From Nitzschia sp. DOCU1 (taxonomy: Eukaryota; Bacillariophyta; Bacillariophyceae; Bacillariales; Bacillariaceae), in NCBI GenBank assembly GCA_951394045.1, contig OX595987.1, positions 186,001-250,000 on the forward strand: DNA of 64,000 nt, written 5' to 3'. A program made the translations under genes and the position numbers. The stretch's first letter is position 1. Each line of letters starts with the position of its first letter. Of this stretch, positions 29,333-38,977 are shown piece after piece. A model generated the notes under the pieces. The model did not search any database. It had not been told where the DNA came from and saw nothing but the letters and a program-made list of their open reading frames with translations.

Positions 29333-31972
29333 ATGTCGTCAACTACCGATGAAAAGCTGAATCGAAGCGGCAATCTAAGCATGTCCCCCACTCCCTTTCG
29401 GGGCGTCATGGCCTTGGAGGAAAACGCGCCGCCGCCGTCCGTTCCGGGCGTTGCCAGTTCCAGTGCCGAGACTTCTGCAAATGCAACTGCCGGCCCGGTG
29501 TCCAACAACCCACAAGATGCGCTAGTGGAATCGTCCACAGCTGCAAATGCTGCTTCTGCTGCTTCTTCATTAGCGCCCAGGGCAGCGTCGCCTCTGACGC
29601 ACAATAACAGCAGCAGTAGCAGCAATGGCTTTATAAAAGCCGCGCCCGAATTGCCTGCTTCTTCCCATACTCCTCTGTCGCCTCAATTAATGAGATCTCG
29701 CAAAACAAAGGCGGCGCGCAAAACCGAGAAGCATCGTCGGAAACGGCGTAATAGCAAAGACAATACAACGCCAACCAAAAAGGTTTCTTTCTTTGGCAGC
29801 CAAAAGTGCTGTGATCGGACCTTGGTACGATCCACCTTGTCGTGCATGAATTTGTTGGCGCGTATTCTAGTTTGGTGTTCGGCCATGGCATCGGTAGCCA
29901 CTGTCATTTGGTATTCTTATGAACTCAAAAAGCATGGGTACGTACCATGTGCAACAAACGGCACTATGGAGGTTAACAACAGACACTCACCTATTTCTAT
30001 TTCTACAAACAGCACCGACCCACATTTAATTGCTTGGTTCTCTGCCGGCGCCTTTGTCTTGTTGGGTTTTCCGATTAGCATGTACGGAATTGTCATGCAC
30101 CTTGCCAATTACAATCAACCCAACGTGCAAATGTATGTCGTACGCATTTTGTGGATGGTACCCATTTACAGTATTGAATCATGGTTGTGCTTACGATACA
30201 AGGACTACGCCATATACATTGAAACGCTACGAGATTGCTACGAATCTTATGTATTGTATAGTTTCTTGCAATTCCTCATCCAAGTATTGGGAGGAGAAGA
30301 AGCACTCATACTCATGCTCAAGGACAAATCGCCGACACGAGGAGTTCACATGTGGGGATTACAATGGTGTGTCAAGCCATGGCTCATGGGACAACCCTTG
30401 CGCAAAACATATGAAAGTGCACCTCCCACCGTTACCACTACCACCGACGCGCCGTCGGCATCTTCCCCCCGGACACTGAAACGCGTTCATTGGACGTCGC
30501 CCTTTTTTGTCAAGTGCAAATTCGGCGTCTTGCAATATGTACTGTTGAAATTCATTTGCAGTATTGTGGTTGTCATATTGGAACGAAATCAAATCTACAA
30601 GGAAGGAGACTTTACTCCCAAGGGCGGATACCTCTATATTTGTATTCTGACCAATCTCAGTCAATGCTGGGCATTGTATTGTTTGATTTTCTTCTACTAT
30701 GCCACAAAGAACGAATTGTCAAGTATTCGACCCGTGGGAAAGTTTTTGAGTGTCAAAGCTCTGGTGTTTTTTACATGGTGGCAATCCGTCATGATTAGCA
30801 TGTTGTATCAAATGGATTTGATTCCACATTATCATGGAGGAACGAGTGGTTTGGGATTTGGACCAATCCATGATGATCATACTGATGATGCCATTGGAAT
30901 CGAATCAGCAACATCGTCTTCTGGAAGCGCATTTATGCCTCTGAGTGCCGAAGAAGCCTTGGCGTTGGATGAATATGGAGGAAGCGTCTTGACAGATTCT
31001 TCGTCTTCAAAATTATTTTTGGGATCATCATCGTCGTCGTCGACTTCGTACTATGCCAACATGAAACAGCAACAACAACAAGATTGGTCCGCAGAAGATG
31101 TTGCCAAGGGAATGCAAGATTATTTGATTTGCATTGAGATGTTCATGGCGGCAATTGTTCACATTTTTGTCTTTCCGCATACCGAATACGATTCTCAAGA
31201 AGTCGAAGCTCGGACGCGTGCTTTGAATCAAACGCCTCACAAGGATTGGAACAAACGACTGGGACGCAAATGGAAGGACTGGGACAACAAGTCAGGATGG
31301 AGTGGGACGACCAATACTTCGAGCGATGCTGTGGAATTGAGTAAAGTGGGTCAATATCATCATCAGAATCACCACACGGCTAGCACCTTGCATGAGGTGG
31401 GCTCAGGAATGTCGACGGGTTCATTTGATGAAGAAGATGATTTGCGGATTCATCCACTCGATCGTCTAGGAGAAGAATCTCGAGAATATGGCGACGATGA
31501 AGAGGAAGAAGGCGATGACGAAGGACGGGAGCGCAAGCCGCTGCTGGCTTTGGATCCTATACTTCCAGATACAAACGCCGACGATGACGACGACGAAGAT
31601 GGTGGTGGGTCATCATCCATGTATTCCTTGGAATCTAGCGTCCTACACGACGGTGATTTGTCTCCAACAGATGGCGATTCGGGCTATGATTTGGAAAATC
31701 CGTCTCATGCACGAGCGCCATCCGTCGCCTCTTCGGCTCCTTCCGCCACACACAAGCCTAGCTTTGTTCGGGCCCTCCTGGACTCGGCTATTCCGCAAGA
31801 CTTGCGAGACAACACAGTAGGCATCATCAAGGGAGACTATGTGGTGGAAAAGAAGACCCTGCTTCATCATGCTGCAACTTCCGACAGCTACGACTTGTTT
31901 TCTCGGGTCAGCAGACCTCGAGGACTGAAGCCAACTTCAATCTATACCAAGTCTAGCCATTCATCGGACTAG
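29333..31972 (+). CDS. TMEM184 / OST-alpha (DUF300) family membrane protein
   Basis: 879 aa, single exon. Residues 1-165 are low-complexity (Ser/Ala/Pro) and end in a strongly basic stretch (RSRKTKAARKTEKHRRKRR). The membrane domain (about 170-610) has seven or eight helices with family hallmarks: AGAFVLLGFPISMYGIVMHL, RILWMVPIYSIESWLCL, a loop with YESYVLYSFLQFL, then ALVFFTWWQSVMISML and LICIEMFMAAIVHIFVFPH. Two internal variable loops are Thr/Pro-rich and Ser-rich. The C-terminus (about 640-879) is acidic with Asp runs and ends in a KGDYVVEKKTLLHHA-like segment. Relatives are organic-solute transporters or endomembrane proteins; the substrate here is unknown. Fragments of its 3' end recur at 31980-32340 and 35497-35572. 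Confidence 0.9.
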   Translation: MSSTTDEKLNRSGNLSMSPTPFRGVMALEENAPPPSVPGVASSSAETSANATAGPVSNNPQDALVESSTAANAASAASSLAPRAASPLTHNNSSSSSNGFIKAAPELPASSHTPLSPQLMRSRKTKAARKTEKHRRKRRNSKDNTTPTKKVSFFGSQKCCDRTLVRSTLSCMNLLARILVWCSAMASVATVIWYSYELKKHGYVPCATNGTMEVNNRHSPISISTNSTDPHLIAWFSAGAFVLLGFPISMYGIVMHLANYNQPNVQMYVVRILWMVPIYSIESWLCLRYKDYAIYIETLRDCYESYVLYSFLQFLIQVLGGEEALILMLKDKSPTRGVHMWGLQWCVKPWLMGQPLRKTYESAPPTVTTTTDAPSASSPRTLKRVHWTSPFFVKCKFGVLQYVLLKFICSIVVVILERNQIYKEGDFTPKGGYLYICILTNLSQCWALYCLIFFYYATKNELSSIRPVGKFLSVKALVFFTWWQSVMISMLYQMDLIPHYHGGTSGLGFGPIHDDHTDDAIGIESATSSSGSAFMPLSAEEALALDEYGGSVLTDSSSSKLFLGSSSSSSTSYYANMKQQQQQDWSAEDVAKGMQDYLICIEMFMAAIVHIFVFPHTEYDSQEVEARTRALNQTPHKDWNKRLGRKWKDWDNKSGWSGTTNTSSDAVELSKVGQYHHQNHHTASTLHEVGSGMSTGSFDEEDDLRIHPLDRLGEESREYGDDEEEEGDDEGRERKPLLALDPILPDTNADDDDDEDGGGSSSMYSLESSVLHDGDLSPTDGDSGYDLENPSHARAPSVASSAPSATHKPSFVRALLDSAIPQDLRDNTVGIIKGDYVVEKKTLLHHAATSDSYDLFSRVSRPRGLKPTSIYTKSSHSSD

Positions 31973-31979
31973 GTAGGTA

Positions 31980-32340
31980 GAACAATAGACTCGCCGGCTC
32001 TGGCTTTGGATCCTGTACTTTCAAAGACAGGCACTGAAGACGATGATGGCGACGACGAGGATGGTGGTGGGTCATCTTCCGTGTGTTCCTTGAAATCGAG
32101 TGTCCTACACGAAATGATTTCCGTCGCCTCTTCGGCTCCTTCAGCCACACACAAGACAATATAGCTTTGTTTGTCGGACCCTGCTGGATTCGGCTACGCT
32201 ACAATATTTGCGAGACAGTGGAGTGGACATCATCAAGGGAGACTACGTGGCGGAAAATTCGACCATGCTTTATCATGCCGCCACGTTCGACAGCTACGGC
32301 TTATTCTCGGGTCAGCAGGCCGCGATTGAAGCTAATTGTC
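31980..32340 (+). pseudogene. Decayed tandem copy of the 3' end of the TMEM184-like gene
   Basis: This segment repeats about 31540-31960 of the preceding gene in the same orientation with mismatches and deletions. CTTTGGATCCTGTACTTTC, the GACGA-rich Asp run, GATGGTGGTGGGTCATC and the KGDYV-coding part (ATCATCAAGGGAGACTA) are all recognisable. Frames are broken, so it is not coding. Confidence 0.85.
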
Positions 32341-32668
32341 TGCATGGAACGCTGTTGGACAAGCCGTCAATGTCCAAAACAAGGCCACATGGCAACGACG
32401 TATTTTGTTTTAGGGAAGCTTGCCAAGACGATTCAATCAGGTAGCAACAATTCGGCGCCGGGTACATCGTCGTGATGACAATAACGTCGAGGATTGACGA
32501 AACCAACATTTTCGATGTGCATGAAGTCAAGCTCGAAGATATTTTGCGACGGGTAGAAATGCTGAAACGGATTCCTAGGGCATACTACCGACGGCTGCTT
32601 TCGTCACCACAACAAGCGCCGCAGCAAACTAATCAATTTATCTAACTTGGGAGCGCCAGGATACCAAG

Positions 32669-32848
32669 GTCCGATACGAAGTCAACTCGGAGGGTGTGAA
32701 GATTTCGAGTATCTTTGCCAGTTTGGAAGCGAACAAGGAACGTCTCCTTTTGGATGACTATGGAGTCAGTCAGACCTCTTTGGAACAAGTCTTCAACGTG
32801 CATGCTGCCGAAGCGGAGAAACTCAAATTAGGCACAAACGACCATTAA
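32669..32848 (+). pseudogene. ABCA-type transporter C-terminal fragment
   Basis: An open stretch of 59 codons ending in TAA at 32846-32848 encodes KISSIFASLEANKERLLLDD followed by YGVSQTSLEQVFNVHAAEAE. This is the conserved C-terminal segment after the second nucleotide-binding domain of subfamily A ABC transporters (Leu-Glu-x-x-x ... S-x-T-x-L-E-x-V-F). No Walker or signature motifs are found upstream in the window. It is therefore a dispersed scrap, or a very 3' exon separated from its gene. The flanking 32490-32640 may be further decayed sequence of the same gene. Confidence 0.8.
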
Positions 32849-33129
32849 TTTGATAATGCCTGCTGAAGACGAGGAGAGTGATCATCACCAATTCAAGCAC
32901 ATGAGTGCGGGACCACTGTTTGCGAAGAAAAATATGATGCGCAAAACGGAAGCGTCGCCAAGAACCGATTTGAAATAATAGTAGGACTACAACGTATTTT
33001 GTTCGGAGCAATAATATGTTATGTGTCGTGCGAGAAACGATGCAACCTAGCTAGCTACTTCTCTACCGGTAGATTTATCATCTATCTATTCATCGAACTT
33101 TTGGCTTCGTTTTTGTGTTCTCACACAAA

Positions 33130-33508
33130 AAGTTACTGAGCCCCACCGCTACGTCAAAGCAGTTCGATTTCGGAGGGGGTGGGCCACAGCTGCTCCGCCC
33201 GGTAGAGACAACAATCCACTTCACTCGACGGCGTAGCCGATTCCAATTCTCCACGCACCAGCACAGGTTACACTTAAACTCTCCGTGACGAGACACGTAC
33301 GCGAGTGGAGGACGTTTTAAAACCGGAACCACAAACCGGTTGCGTTGATCAGGCTGTTTGTGTGCGGGGAGAATCGGAATCGGGGTCGAGATCACGGATC
33401 AGGATCGTTGCTCTGGAAAATGTTGGTATTGTAGAACAACGCCAGACGCCTGCAAAAGGAGGAAAGAACAAGGTGAGTAGCACTGCGGGAAAGAAATATG
33501 ATCAAACG
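33130..33508. repeat. Dispersed repeat, copy A
   Basis: About 380 bp shared with copy B at 43085-43422 (roughly 90% identical over most of the length) and, for its first part, with copy C at 35568-35700. Landmarks are GCTGCTCCGCC, GTAGAGACAACAATCCACTT, CGACGGCGTAGCCGATTCCA, GGACGTTTTAAAACC and GATCAGGATCGTTGCTCTGG. It is not tRNA-like and has no convincing ORF. The repeat type is not recognised. Confidence 0.8.
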
Positions 33509-35496
33509 GCACCGTCAAGTCGCAAAAACGCAAGTTTGGAGTGCACGTACCGTTCCGAAGGGCGCCACCACATGAATCATTCCTCGGCCAACACCAACAC
33601 AACAATCAAACATTTCATCCAACAACTTTCTTCCAGGGTCTGCTTCGGCTCCGTTTGCCTCAGGGAGCTAGCGTCATGGTTCAACCGAATCCGGAGGGCT
33701 CTCCAGAGACTGAGTCCACGTACACCCCCAATATTGGCTTCCTTCAGGACGAGTGTTCCAGGGCGGTCCGGCACAAACCGGACCTTCACCATGGATTTCT
33801 CCTCCTTCAGGCTGTTATCTCGCTACAGCTGAGCCGCACCATCAAAATGATAGTGATCGCCGCAGTAGAGGTCTGTTCATAGCAGAGTGAAAAGAAAGTT
33901 GATGAAGAAAGCTGATCATCGTTACGATGCGGATTGCTCCCTTCGCAAAAAAGTGAGGTCGATTGAGTGAAAAAGTGATGCATTTGTTGGAAGGAATGCT
34001 GAGATCCGAGCCGTTTCTGCTGTGGTTTGCGAGCAGTTTCGTGATTTTTCCCACGATGAAGCAGTTTCGTGATTTTTCCCACGATGAAGCCCCACGGTGG
34101 CTGAAAGTAATCCACATTCAAATCCGCCAGTTCGCCCAATCCACAGAGTATGGTTTCTGAGGCAAGGGCATAAGCTAGAAAACATTTGACGCTGTTTGTT
34201 AAACACGATTGATATGCCTTACGTCAATCGTTCGTCGACTAGACGGACTACATCAGAAAGATAGCAAGCTAGAGAAGTGGGCCGATCGCTGTCCAGCTGG
34301 ATGCTACAATCACACCCAAGCTGTAAACGGCAAGCTATGGTTGATTTGAAGACGCTTGTAAAGTTTTGTCAATTTACGATAGGTAGTTAGAAACTTAGTA
34401 GCCCTTTTTCAATGCCCTCATCGACCCATGGGAAAAACGGTCGGCCACGCGGTCTATCGTGGGTTCGTTTTTTCGATGACGCTAACTCACTCTGTGATCA
34501 AAAGGAGACCATGAAAATTTAATCTAGAGTCAATGTCAATATAAAGAACAATATTGTAAAGAGCGACCTTGCCAGAAAGGGTAAGCAAAGTTAGATTGTA
34601 ATAGAGGGAAGATTGTCGCCCGCCGTGATTTCACTATAAATTTATGTGTAAGCAGTCGAGGTAATCAAAATCACTCAAGATCAATTTCCCTTTAAGTAAA
34701 TGCATATGCCCTCTTGGAGGCAGCCGAGGGGATGCAATGCGATTTCCCGAGATTTCACTACTCGCAATTTGGTGACACAAGATTTTACAACAAGCGATTT
34801 CGCAACAACCGCTTTCGTACTGGGGGCACTTATCGAATCTCAATTCCCTCAGCGACAAATAGAGCCGATAGTAGTGCAAAGCATTGCAGCAGAGTACGTA
34901 GATAGCTGGCTACTACGGTAGCTACGACTGCAGACTACTGCTAGCTCCCTTGTCTTACTTTTGTTCTAGCTTCTGTGGTTACGTAAGCCAGACGACCGCA
35001 GCTTTCTCACTTCTACAAGCGACGGTATCACGATAATACGAGCATCCACGTGGGCTCTCGTTCTTTCTATCGGAGGGATAGTAAAGAACGTACTGTCAGC
35101 AGCAACAATCATGACTACTATTAGCTAGTAACAACTATGTATTGTCTCATTCCCTGATATTTGTTGTGGCGACACCGTCCTACCACTTGTTGATGTTGGC
35201 CGCGAATCGTTCCATTAGCTAGTAGTAGCGTAGGTCTGGGAACGGCCGCCCGACCGTTGCAGAGTTCGAGGAGAGAATCGTATCCAATGTTGCTGACTGA
35301 TGATCCTCGTGGTCCCGCCATCAAGAACAAGTCGCAAGAGTGAGCCATAGGCGGAGGCTTTGCCAGGCCGGTAGCACTGCTACCACTTTGCCGCCGCTTC
35401 GAGTATGTAGAGAGCTGACTAATATTTCTACAGACTACTAGTCCTCTGGTTCTAACCTTTGTCTCATCCCGTAGTTAAGGTAACCAAATGGGATAC
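33509..35496. other. Long spacer without a supported gene
   Basis: About 2 kb. Short frames exist at 33541-33882 but lack support. A 28-bp unit, TTTCGTGATTTTTCCCACGA plus TGAAGCAG, is repeated back to back at about 34037-34092. The rest is AT/GTA-rich with no RNA gene recognised. Confidence 0.5.
34037..34092. repeat. 28-bp unit, two tandem copies
   Basis: TTTCGTGATTTTTCCCACGA and the next eight bases occur twice in direct succession. The only difference seen is at the very end (GAAGCAG against GAAGCCC). Each contains the inverted pair TCGTG...CACGA. Confidence 0.85.
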
Positions 35497-35572
35497 AAAT
35501 GCCGACGATGACGACGACGAAGATGCTGGTGGTTGGTCATCATCCATGTATTCCTTGGAATCTAGCGCCCCA
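35497..35572 (+). repeat. Fragment of the TMEM184-like 3' coding region
   Basis: About 75 bp nearly identical to 31572-31645, including GCCGACGATGACGACGACGA and TCATCATCCATGTATTCCTT. It ends at CTAGCGCC, where it abuts copy C of the dispersed repeat. Confidence 0.88.
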
Positions 35573-35700
35573 CCGCTACGTCAAAGCAGTTCGATTTCGG
35601 AGGGGGTGGGCCACAGCTGCTCCGCCCGGAGGAGAGCTCCCTCTACCGACATACGGGAGGGAGATCCGCCTAGTAGAGACAACAATCCACGCAGTTGTTG
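35568..35700. repeat. Dispersed repeat, copy C (longer at its start)
   Basis: It shares CACCGCTACGTCAAAGCAGT and the next bases with copy A. It carries about 45 bp (GAGGAGAGCTCCCTCTACCG ... GATCCGCCTAG) that is missing from copies A and B, then GTAGAGACAACAATCCAC. It ends early compared with A and B. Copies A and B may be deletion derivatives of this longer form. Confidence 0.75.
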
Positions 35701-36247
35701 TGAGCACGACTTGGACCGCCAGTGGACTAACAGAGCGTCTCGGGCCAGTGCTCGGCTTGCACACCACATCGAACTTGCTGCTGATACACCCGTTGCTTGC
35801 CTTCTTGAGCTCGTCGCCCGATACATCAATAGCATTAGCCCAAAACGTTTGGGCTGATCCACCGCCTTTGCGGCTCACTGTTGCTATTTCGTCTACCTCC
35901 TGTTGCTGCGCAAGAAGCGCACTCTTATTTACACCAGCGGCCACATCTTCGCCAGTCGCTGTTGCTGTTGCGGCTGCTTCCATTCAATTCCGCAAAGGTC
36001 GAGCTCGTACCCACTGGGGCGTTCGTAAAAAGTTTCTCGTTTTGGCCGCGAGACATCGGGAGTATTTTGCAAAAATGCCTTGTGAGCGCAAGGGTAATAG
36101 AGTACCAACTGTCCGACTTTTGGCGGAATCGATAGGACGTCGTCCTGACTGGGCGTTTCTCTAGACAACCACGAACGATCCAACGATTCCGGCGCGCAAA
36201 AGGTGGAGAAACCCAAAACCCGACTTGTCGAGTCGTATTTTCTCGTT
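35701..36247. other. Spacer without a supported gene
   Basis: Frames on both strands (for example leftward 35576-35983) overlap the dispersed repeat and have repeat-like composition. I do not call a gene. Confidence 0.4.
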
Positions 36248-37338
36248 TTAAATCTTTTGATTGTTCACAGCCGACTTTGTTTGGAGTTGATCGCCGTCTT
36301 CTTCGTCGACAAGATCGGCTGTGGCTGCCCCCTCACCTTTTGCACTTGGAGAATTCGTTGCCCCGCTTTGAATACTACTAGCTACAACAGCGGCAACAGC
36401 CACTGTCATGGTGTTGCTTTTCCAAAGAACCGTCGACGAACCAGTTAGTAGAGGAAGATCGTTGTATGCTCTTGTCGGGCAGACGCGGCGCCGATAATAC
36501 GGATCGTAAATTTTTCTTTGGAATCTCTGTTCAAGGACGACCGACGGGATACACTCGTAGAACGAGGACGTGGTGAGGTTTGGTTTTGGCTTGCTGGATT
36601 CACTATCCGAGCCTAACTTTGCCAAGTATTGTTGATTGCGTCGAATACGAGCTTGTCGAAGACTTTTAATAGTCGTAGAAAGTGAGTGAGAGTCAATGTC
36701 AAAGGATGCAACTATCAAAAGATGTTGAACGTACCGTTCGTACTCGGATAATCCGTCATTTGCCTCTTCTTCGTCGTCATCATTTTAACTTTCATCGTCA
36801 TCATCATCGTCATCAGAAGAGTCTTCCTCTTCAGAGTCCTCATCTTTTTCGTTGCCTTCACTAGGATGGTCTGGAGGATTCTTTTCCTCGTCTTGCGGAT
36901 CATCCTGAGAGTTAACATCAGCTGCATCTGAATCGTTCTTGTTGGAATTTATGGCAGATGCTGCATTGCTATTTTCCACACCGCGATTATCATCATCATT
37001 CTGACTGTCCACCTGGGGTTTCGCGGCTGGTTTACAATCTTCCTTGAAAATAGGCATGAATTGCGTTCCTTTTCGGTATCGTCGCCATTGTCGTTAAGAC
37101 TTGCTGCCGTTCCCACAATTCCTGAACTTGCTACGGACGTGTAAATGCCGCATACGGCAAATCCCCCCAGTGTCCAAAGTTCAAAGATACGAGTAGAACT
37201 GCTGGAAAGGAGTACCCACTGAGTCGTCCACACAACGACCACCAGATACAATTCCAGTGGAATCATCATCAGCAGATATTCCTGCACACAAAGAACGATC
37301 TTCGAGTACCACCAGCAGTAGAAGTAACCCATTGCCAT
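36248..37338 (-). pseudogene. Broken membrane/acidic protein with an R-I-x-RNQxYLxxLG motif
   Basis: Leftward reading starts with a hydrophobic frame (37338-36949) holding three likely membrane helices (LLMMIPLELYLVVVVWTT, LWTLGGFAVCGIYTSVA). It shifts frame near 37050 into an acidic stretch (37057-36785) ending DDDDDDDES-stop. The same frame continues past that TAA as EEANDGLSEYERYVQH, then SLRQARIRRNQQYLAKLG, and remains open to 36248. The RNQxYLxxLG pattern is common in diatom and plant proteins of unknown function. One frameshift and one in-frame stop suggest a recent pseudogene, but an intron at the shift cannot be excluded. Confidence 0.45.
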
Positions 37339-38122
37339 TGCTCTCGGGTGCTGAGCCTTGTCAAACGTATTTCAGCCATAGTATCACCATCAGTTGTAGA
37401 AATTGAAGCACCGTAAACGTTCCACGCCCGGTACGAGACAATCATTGATGACAGGTTGCGCGATTGGAGCCTTTGTGGCTGTCAAGACGAATGCCTGGCA
37501 CGAACTCGCCGGCAATACTCGTCTCAATGGTCGAGAGAAAGAATGCGCCCAGAGGAACCGACTCTCCGTCGGGTTTCCATTCGACCATTCGAAGAAGACC
37601 GCGTCGGGAAGATAGATGGTCGAAGTTGGCGTTCGACTCCAACGACACTTGATGCTATTAATCGCGGCAGGCCCTGAAGAGAGACCGAAAGATTCAGGGA
37701 CTGAAAACTCGATGCATCGGTCTCTTGTGGAGTCGTGGACGCAGCCGATTGCAACCGATCCCAGCATTATCGTTTGGAGCGAGTACCATCCAGTTTGCAA
37801 GTATGGTAGCAGCAAGCTAGCTGTATTACTACAGTACATTCATGACGGGTGCTATTGTCGTCGGACTCCTCGAATGTTTTGCTGGCCCGCAAAAAGTGCG
37901 CTGCGAGGCGAAAGTTTAATCAGACGGGTCGATTTCAGCTGCGCGTCCTTTTGGAGCATTATCCGGCTTCCAACACCAAACACAAACCCTGAACAAACAA
38001 ACAAACTAAGTAAGTAACTCTTTGCAATGTAGAGAAGATCACTAAACTGGCTGGAAAGGTCGAATACAAACTTTAGTAGTGGCTGGAGGCTACGGTGGTT
38101 GTTGGTCAAAAAATCTTCATGA
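37339..38122. other. Spacer, possibly more of the decayed gene, plus a U6-like scrap
   Basis: Leftward frames at 37390-37839 alternate in coding-like quality (for example SSRRGLLRMVEWKPDGESVP, 37442-37648) and may be the 5' part of the broken gene to the right. At about 38011-38040 CTTTGCAATGTAGAGAAGATC resembles the U6 core of the intact gene 180 bp away. Confidence 0.35.
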
Positions 38123-38133
38123 TTATATATTTT
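38123..38133 (+). promoter_or_regulatory. TATA box of the U6 gene
   Basis: TTATATATTTT ends about 18 bp, and starts about 28 bp, before the inferred RNA start at about 38151. That is the expected place for the TATA element of a type 3 RNA polymerase III promoter. No clear PSE-like element was recognised further upstream. Confidence 0.7.
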
Positions 38134-38150
38134 GCGCCCTCTTTTGTTCG

Positions 38151-38262
38151 ATGCCCAGGTTTCGGCCTGGGCATTAAACAAACGCTTTACAATACAGAGA
38201 AGATTAGCATGGTCCCTGTGCAAGGATGACACGCAAAATCGAAGAGAAGCAAACCTTTTTTT
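38151..38262 (+). ncRNA. U6: U6 spliceosomal snRNA
   Basis: The RNA starts with a 5' stem-loop (TGCCCAGG-TTTCGG-CCTGGGCA) and then has the invariant ACAGAGA box at 38194-38200. This is followed by AGATTAGCATGG (including the AGC triad), CAAGGATGACACGCAAAA and a terminal T-run at 38256-38262. The length is about 112 nt, close to the usual 100-112. ACAGAGA pairs with 5' splice sites and the AGC triad helps form the catalytic core with U2. Between them the canonical GGCCCCTGCGC reads GGTCCCTGTGC, two C-to-T changes in the U4-pairing/internal stem region. TATA, 5' stem and T-run are all in place, so the gene looks functional. Confidence 0.95.
38256..38262 (+). terminator. RNA polymerase III T-run terminator
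   Basis: Seven consecutive T directly follow the U6 3' sequence, which is sufficient for Pol III termination. Confidence 0.85.
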
Positions 38263-38977
38263 GATACCTTGTGGTTCTGAAGGGTGCCTGCCTACTTTGG
38301 TTGCTCCTGAGATGGATGTGGTAGTGAGCATTAGCCTTTTGCGTCTTTTGAAAAGCGTGTCAAGATGTTCGAATCGAATAGACGAGTAAGAAGCAAACAA
38401 AATCGTATGCCAAATGGTGGGAACGGCGCTGATGGTTGCAGTCGTCGTTCAAATGCTCATGTTAGGAGTTCCTCGACTACTAGTAGAGGGCAGTGATAGG
38501 CAGGACGCCGACCAAGCATCAAGCCAGTGCTAGCAGTTTAGTATTACTATGGTAGACCAACTCAGCAACGATTGGGGGGTCCTCCTGACCCAGCAATTCC
38601 AGTCGCCCCTATTACAAGTATTTAATAGTACTAGTACTAGTAGTAGCTAGGGTAACGCAGTTTGTTCTTTCCATCGACATTGTATAGTAATTGTATAGTA
38701 TTCCTGTAATTCATGGATGCGGCATGACCTCACTACAACTCGTTCCCGCAGTGGGGAGATCGATAAGCCGAGGATGGTCTATTCATTGATACAGAAAGAA
38801 GCGAAGCAAGGCCCAAGTCAGCAAAGAAGTGCACAATGCAAGATCTATTGATGTATGTATAAAAGTCTATCGAGTTTTGTGTATGTCGGTAAGATCGTTG
38901 CGATCTCTACAATGAAGGTCACGGTGCAAAACAAACAGGCGACACAACAGTCGTCCAACAGCACCGCAGTTGTCAGT
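38263..38977. other. Intergenic spacer
   Basis: About 700 bp with no supported gene. CTACTAGTAGAG, ACTAGTACTAGTAGTAGCTA and similar steps recur near 38478 and 38632. Confidence 0.5.

Noticed and set aside
30030..30479. Plus-strand frame inside the TMEM184-like gene
   Set aside because: It is an out-of-frame shadow of the conserved membrane domain.
33305..33832. 175-codon plus-strand frame
   Set aside because: It lies largely inside dispersed repeat A, has repeat-driven composition and shows no family similarity.
35576..35983. 135-codon minus-strand frame
   Set aside because: It overlaps dispersed repeat C and its content changes with the repeat; no protein family recognised.
38366..38380. 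TGTTCGAATCG as a tRNA T-loop
   Set aside because: No paired stem and no upstream D or anticodon arms.
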